A stretch of DNA of 64,000 nucleotides from Altericroceibacterium endophyticum (GTDB lineage: Bacteria; Pseudomonadota; Alphaproteobacteria; Sphingomonadales; Sphingomonadaceae). The position numbers and the translations under genes are program-made. The DNA is taken from NCBI RefSeq assembly GCF_009827595.1, contig NZ_WTYT01000003.1, forward strand, positions 434,001 to 498,000, written 5' to 3'. Shown piece by piece: positions 60,038-64,000 of this stretch (the first letter of the stretch is position 1; every line of letters begins with the position of its first letter). The notes under the pieces are model-generated. The model ran no database searches. It saw nothing but the letters and a program-made list of their open reading frames with translations, and was not told where the DNA came from.

Positions 60038-60610
60038 ATGGATGACAGTAGAGCGAGCCACGGCCTGACACAGTGGCACGGCACCACCATTATCGGCGTA
60101 CGCAAGAACGGAAAGACCGTCATCGCGGGTGATGGTCAGGTTTCGATGGGCAACACGGTGATGAAGCCCAATGCCCGCAAGGTTCGCCGGCTGAAAACCG
60201 GCGGTTCCACCAAAAATGATGTTATTGGCGGTTTCGCCGGTGCGACAGCCGATGCCTTCACCCTGTTTGAAAGGCTGGAGCGCAAGCTGGAACAGCATTC
60301 GGGCCAATTGCTGCGCGCTGCGGTGGAGATGGCCAAGGATTGGCGAACCGACAAATATCTCCGCAATCTCGAAGCATTGATGATCGTGGCCGATAAGGAC
60401 AGCCTGCTGGTGCTCACCGGCAATGGCGATGTGCTGGAACCCGAAGGCGGCATTACGGCAATCGGCTCCGGCGGCAATTATGCGCTGGCCGCTGCGCGGG
60501 CGATAGACGCCTATGAAGAAGATGCCGAAATGATCGCGCGTAAGGCCATGGAAGTGGCCGCGGACATCTGCGTCTTTACCAATGGCCGCGTGACGGTCGA
60601 AACCCTCTGA
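60038..60610 (+). CDS. hslV: ATP-dependent protease subunit HslV
   Basis: Proteolytic subunit of the HslUV protease, N-terminal threonine hydrolase. The 190-residue product has an N-terminal propeptide of about 15 residues before the catalytic Thr in [10 protein letters not shown]. It also has G-D-G-Q-V-S-M-G and [10 protein letters not shown]. The start at 60038 is preferred because the earlier ATG (60029) lies inside the -10 element; no ribosome site is visible before either, so the mRNA may be leaderless. hslU starts 13 nt after the stop. Confidence 0.95.
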   Translation: MDDSRASHGLTQWHGTTIIGVRKNGKTVIAGDGQVSMGNTVMKPNARKVRRLKTGGSTKNDVIGGFAGATADAFTLFERLERKLEQHSGQLLRAAVEMAKDWRTDKYLRNLEALMIVADKDSLLVLTGNGDVLEPEGGITAIGSGGNYALAAARAIDAYEEDAEMIARKAMEVAADICVFTNGRVTVETL

Positions 60611-60623
60611 TTTCCGGATATTT

Positions 60624-61928
60624 ATGCAAGAAAATCTTACGCCGAAGGCGATCGTCGCCGCGCTGGATGAACATATTATCGGCCAGAAGGACGCCAAGCG
60701 CGCGGTCGCAGTGGCTTTGCGCAATCGCTGGCGCCGTCAGCGATTGCCGCAGGAATTGCGCGATGAGGTGACGCCCAAGAACATTCTGATGATCGGCCCC
60801 ACCGGCTGCGGCAAGACCGAGATCAGCCGCCGTCTGGCGAAGCTGGCCGAAGCGCCTTTCGTGAAGATCGAAGCGACCAAGTTCACCGAAGTCGGTTATG
60901 TCGGCCGCGATGTGGAACAGATCGCGCGTGATCTGGCTGAAGAAGCAATCCGTCTGGAAAAGGACCGCCGGCGTGAAGCGGTGCGCGAAGCCGCATCGCA
61001 GGCCGCGATGGACCGGCTGCTCAATGCCCTTGTCGGTGAAGGCGCGTCAGAGGCGACCCGCGAAAGCTTCCGCCAGCGCATCATCCAGAATGCGATGAAT
61101 GACACAGAGGTCGAAATCGAGGTTGAAGACAGCCCCGCAATGCCGATGGAAATTCCCGGAATGGGCGGCAATGTCGGGATGATCAATCTGTCCGACATGA
61201 TGGGCAAGGCCTTTGGCGGCGGACAAAATCTCAAGCGCCGCAAGCTGAAAGTACCTGAAGCCTGGGACAAGCTGGTCGATGAGGAATCGGAGAAGCGGCT
61301 GGATCAGGACGATGTCGCCCGGGTCGCTCTGCAAAATGCCGAGACAAACGGCATCGTCTTTCTGGATGAGATCGACAAGATCGCCGTTAGTGATCAACGC
61401 GGCGGCACGGTCAGCCGCGAAGGGGTGCAGCGCGATCTGTTGCCACTGATCGAAGGCACCACGGTTTCGACCAAATATGGTCCGATGAAGACCGATCATG
61501 TGCTTTTCATTGCCAGCGGCGCGTTCCACATTTCCAAGCCCTCGGACATGCTGCCCGAATTGCAGGGCCGCCTGCCGATCCGGGTCGAATTACAGGCTCT
61601 GACCGAAGCGGACTTCGTCTCAATCCTGACCGACACGCGGGCAAATCTGGTGTCGCAATATCGCGCGCTGATCGGCACCGAGCAGGTGACACTGGACTTT
61701 GCCGATGAAGCGATTGCCGAAATTGCGCGGATTGCGGCGCAGGTAAATGAAAGTGTCGAGAATATCGGTGCCCGCCGTCTGCAGACGGTGATGGAAAAGC
61801 TGCTGGAAGATATCAGCTTTGAAGCAGAAGAGCGCACAGGCGAAACGATAGCCGTGGATGCGGCCTATGTGCGGGAACGTCTCGCCGATCTCGCCGAGGA
61901 CACTGATCTGTCCAAATATGTTCTGTGA
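60624..61928 (+). CDS. hslU: ATP-dependent protease ATPase subunit HslU
   Basis: AAA+ unfoldase that feeds substrates to HslV. 434 residues, normal length. Walker A is G-P-T-G-C-G-K-T-E (about 53-61) and Walker [10 protein letters not shown]. The I domain is rich in Glu and Met, there is a sensor region [10 protein letters not shown], and the C-terminal D-L-S-K-Y-V-L tail docks on HslV. It shares the heat-shock-like promoter of hslV. Confidence 0.97.
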   Translation: MQENLTPKAIVAALDEHIIGQKDAKRAVAVALRNRWRRQRLPQELRDEVTPKNILMIGPTGCGKTEISRRLAKLAEAPFVKIEATKFTEVGYVGRDVEQIARDLAEEAIRLEKDRRREAVREAASQAAMDRLLNALVGEGASEATRESFRQRIIQNAMNDTEVEIEVEDSPAMPMEIPGMGGNVGMINLSDMMGKAFGGGQNLKRRKLKVPEAWDKLVDEESEKRLDQDDVARVALQNAETNGIVFLDEIDKIAVSDQRGGTVSREGVQRDLLPLIEGTTVSTKYGPMKTDHVLFIASGAFHISKPSDMLPELQGRLPIRVELQALTEADFVSILTDTRANLVSQYRALIGTEQVTLDFADEAIAEIARIAAQVNESVENIGARRLQTVMEKLLEDISFEAEERTGETIAVDAAYVRERLADLAEDTDLSKYVL

Positions 61929-61939
61929 GGAGATAGTTC

Positions 61940-62131
61940 ATGAGCACCACACCGCCTGATGGAAAGCCCATCTATCGCTGTCTGACCGGGCCGGATGACG
62001 ACAAATTCTGCCGCCGGGTTTCGGATGCGCTGGAGCAGGGCTGGGAACTGCATGGTTCGCCAGCACTCACTTTCAACGGTGAAACCGTGATCGTCGCCCA
62101 GGCGGTGAAGTGGAAAGGCTTTATTGGTTAA
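61940..62131 (+). CDS. DUF1737 domain protein
   Basis: A 63-residue protein consisting of one DUF1737 domain (Y-R-C-L-T-G-P-D-D-D-K-F-C, V-S-D-A-L-E-Q-G-W-E-L-H-G-S-P). The role is unknown. GAGGAG overlapping the hslU stop gives an 8-nt spaced ribosome site, so it is probably cotranscribed with hslVU. Confidence 0.9.
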   Translation: MSTTPPDGKPIYRCLTGPDDDKFCRRVSDALEQGWELHGSPALTFNGETVIVAQAVKWKGFIG

Positions 62132-62190
62132 GGCCGCCGTTGAAAATTGTCGCGAAAGCAGGGTAGATCGTCTTCAGAAGGAAGACGGAT

Positions 62191-63695
62191 ATGCGAAAAC
62201 TTTCTGCAATTCAGATTTCAGGGGCGGCGCTTGCGCTGCCCCTTCTGTTATCCGCACCATTGCGGGCGGAGCCTCCCGCTGCTGAGCCTATGGAGGCTGC
62301 GCCAATGGATTGGTCGCAAGCGGCAAGGCAGGATATCCTTGCCGCCTACGATCAATATCTGCGCAATCACCCCGGGCCCTATGATCTGGAAAATCCCGGC
62401 TTCCCCGCTCAGCTGGCCGAAGCGCGCAGCGCCGGGCTGGCAATTGCCGAAACTGCCCAAAGTGAGCTGGATTACCGCCGCGCACTGGCCGCATTTTCTG
62501 CGCAGCTTCAAGATGGCCATGCGGTGGTCTATGACCCGACCAATCAGCAAAAAAGCGAAGCTGCCTGGCCGGGCTTCGTCGCCTTGTGGCGTGATGGTGC
62601 GCTGTATGCCCGCACGCAAGATAGTGCGGAGCCGCTGAACCGTGCCCGGATCACCGCGTGCAATGGTGAGCCGATCGTTCAATTTCTGCAGGACACTTTG
62701 CTGACCCGCTATTTCCGCGCCTCCGAAGAGGGCCAGTGGTATGTGCGCCCCTCTCAGCTATTTTTTGCGCGGAGCGGAAAGCTGGGCGACGAACCGGCGG
62801 AATGTACTTTTGCGATGCGTGGCGGGGACAATGTCACGCTGCCTTTATCCTGGCAGTCATTGGATGAAGAAGCAGAGGATTTTGCTTCGCGTCTGATTTA
62901 TGGCGAAAAGACGCCCACCGCCTTGCGCGAAGCCGCACCGGGGATCTTCTGGATCGGTTTGCAAGATTTTCAACCTGATGATGCAGGTGTTGCCGAGTTC
63001 AAGCAGCTCTATGCAGAGGTCGCCGCGCGCCGCGAAGAATTGAAACACGCCACCGCGCTTGTTCTGGATCTGAGGCGTAACAATGGTGGTTCATCGGTCT
63101 GGAGCCATGACCTTGCCGAAATTCTCTGGGGCAAATCGGCCATGGCGAGCCGCGACAGGAGTTCGGCACACGTCGATTGGCGGGCAAGTCCGGGTAATAC
63201 GCCCATGTCGCAGAGATCGTCGAGAAATACCGCAGGATCGGCAATGAGGATGTGGCGGGTTACGTCGCCGAGATTGCCACGGGTATGGAATCCGCACTGA
63301 AGCAGGGCCAGACATTCTATCGCGAGGCGGAGGATGAGCAGGCTTCAGAGGCGCCGCCACCCCAATCGGCGGACAGCGATTTCACGACCCCTGTTTATGT
63401 GGTGACCTGGGGAGGCTGCGGCAGCGCCTGCCTCGACGCGGTGGATTACTTTACCTTGTTCGACAACACCAAGTTGATCGGTGCCCCCACCTCGGCAGAT
63501 TCAACCTATATGGATGTTCGGACAGTGGATTTGCCTGCGGGGCCCGGCGTCGCGGTTATTCCCTTGAAGGTCTATCGCGGGCGAGAACGAAAATCGGGCC
63601 AATTCTATCGACCCGATCTTCAGCCGGAGGGCCTCGACTGGTCGCGGCAAGACTATCTCGACGCGATCAGAAGCGACCTCGGTAAAGGAATGTAA
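62191..63695 (+). pseudogene. S41-family peptidase with a single frameshift
   Basis: An exported protease-like protein of about 501 residues split over two frames. The first frame (to 63198) has a signal peptide, an N-terminal helical domain and a PDZ/S41 start ending near L-W-G-K-S-A-M-A-S-R-D. The second frame resumes with Y-A-H-V-A-E-I-V-E-K-Y-R-R-I and continues through W-G-G-C-G-S-A-C-L-D-A, the candidate Ser nucleophile region, to L-G-K-G-M at 63695. One missing base (likely T, AATT to AAT) near 63196-63198 explains the shift; a TAA lies immediately before the second frame. Either a true recent null mutation or a sequencing error. The first frame alone ends at 63300. Confidence 0.8.
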
Positions 63696-63697
63696 CC

Positions 63698-63729
63698 GTC
63701 TGGCGCCGCTTAGGGATGCGGCGCCAGAC
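63698..63729. terminator. Bidirectional hairpin between S41 gene and SulP gene
   Basis: Perfect 12-bp arms GTCTGGCGCCGC (63698-63709) / GCGGCGCCAGAC (63718-63729) with an 8-nt loop that contains the minus-strand stop codon. No long T-tract, so rho-independent termination is only probable. Confidence 0.55.
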
Positions 63730-64000
63730 CGATTTCCACACCGGTCTTGTCAGTATTGGCAAAACGATCGACCAGATCGGCGCTGGCTTCATTCAGGCCG
63801 AGCACCTGCACGCTGCGGCCATTTCGGCGCATCCGTTCCACCACCTTGTCGAGCGCCTCGATGGCAGAGATGTCCCAGAAATGTGCGCGGGTGACGTCGA
63901 TCACCACATGGTCCGCCGGGTCTGGCTGCGTGCTTTCCGGGCCCAGCGCCTGCTGGAAACGATCAACCGAAGCGAAGAAGATCTGACCGGTCACTGTATA
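63710..64000 (-). CDS. SulP-family transporter, C-terminal STAS domain (partial)
   Basis: The last 96 residues of a SulP anion transporter (sulfate or bicarbonate type). The frame is open to the window edge, so the membrane part is outside. The STAS domain is seen as V-T-G-Q-I-F-F-A-S-V-D-R-F, D-V-T-R-A-H-F-W-D-I-S-A-I-E-A-L-D and L-G-L-N-E-A-S-A-D-L. The substrate cannot be told from this part. Confidence 0.85.
   Translation of the reverse strand, partial: YTVTGQIFFASVDRFQQALGPESTQPDPADHVVIDVTRAHFWDISAIEALDKVVERMRRNGRSVQVLGLNEASADLVDRFANTDKTGVEIGLAPHP

Overview
The window looks like a chromosomal segment of an alphaproteobacterium, most likely order Sphingomonadales (Erythrobacteraceae or Sphingomonadaceae). 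This is inferred from gene content (EipA/DUF1134, COQ9 family, cytochrome bc1 chaperone, DUF1737, HslV with a long propeptide, a short FeoB, several TonB-dependent receptors) and from a GC-rich composition. No database was searched.

Bases 1-27.4 kb are dominated by surface proteins. The window opens inside a giant repeat protein (at least 7,746 residues, 5' end outside). It has 29 cadherin-like repeats followed by seven ~670-residue modules. Each module is seven FG-GAP repeats (a predicted seven-bladed propeller), an RTX-type calcium-binding stretch and a conserved spacer domain. A separate 1,304-residue paralogue follows with the same plan in miniature (4 cadherin-like repeats and one module).

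Bases 27.5-39.8 kb carry housekeeping and nutrient genes: a PhoA alkaline phosphatase with a possible Pho box, a ZnuD-like zinc receptor with a Zur-like operator, a SnoaL-like protein, dCTP deaminase with a hairpin over its start codon, bifunctional PutA, an Nmad3-like protein, class II fumarase, and an exported HExxH/TPR protein.

Bases 40-47.5 kb are a siderophore-uptake locus on the minus strand: TonB-dependent receptor, small membrane protein, PepSY-TM protein and an AraC-family regulator. Each of its three upstream regions has a direct repeat of a TGGC-type half-site with a 21-bp period, plus a Fur-like 17-mer that also occurs before feoAB. The locus is bordered by an IS3-family transposase remnant, an AT-rich lipoprotein gene and tRNA-Ser(GCU), so it may be acquired.

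Bases 47.9-64 kb are core genes: eipA, an aromatic/aspartate aminotransferase, ribD-ribE, a membrane protein, a YgjP-like metallopeptidase, YcgN, SCO, an ankyrin protein, COQ9, feoAB, ssb, YceD (DUF177) and the bc1 chaperone, a BamE-like lipoprotein, hslVU with a heat-shock-like promoter, DUF1737, an S41 peptidase broken by one frameshift, and the 3' end of a SulP transporter. Metal and phosphate acquisition recurs: zinc, iron by two routes, and phosphate, each with a recognisable candidate operator.
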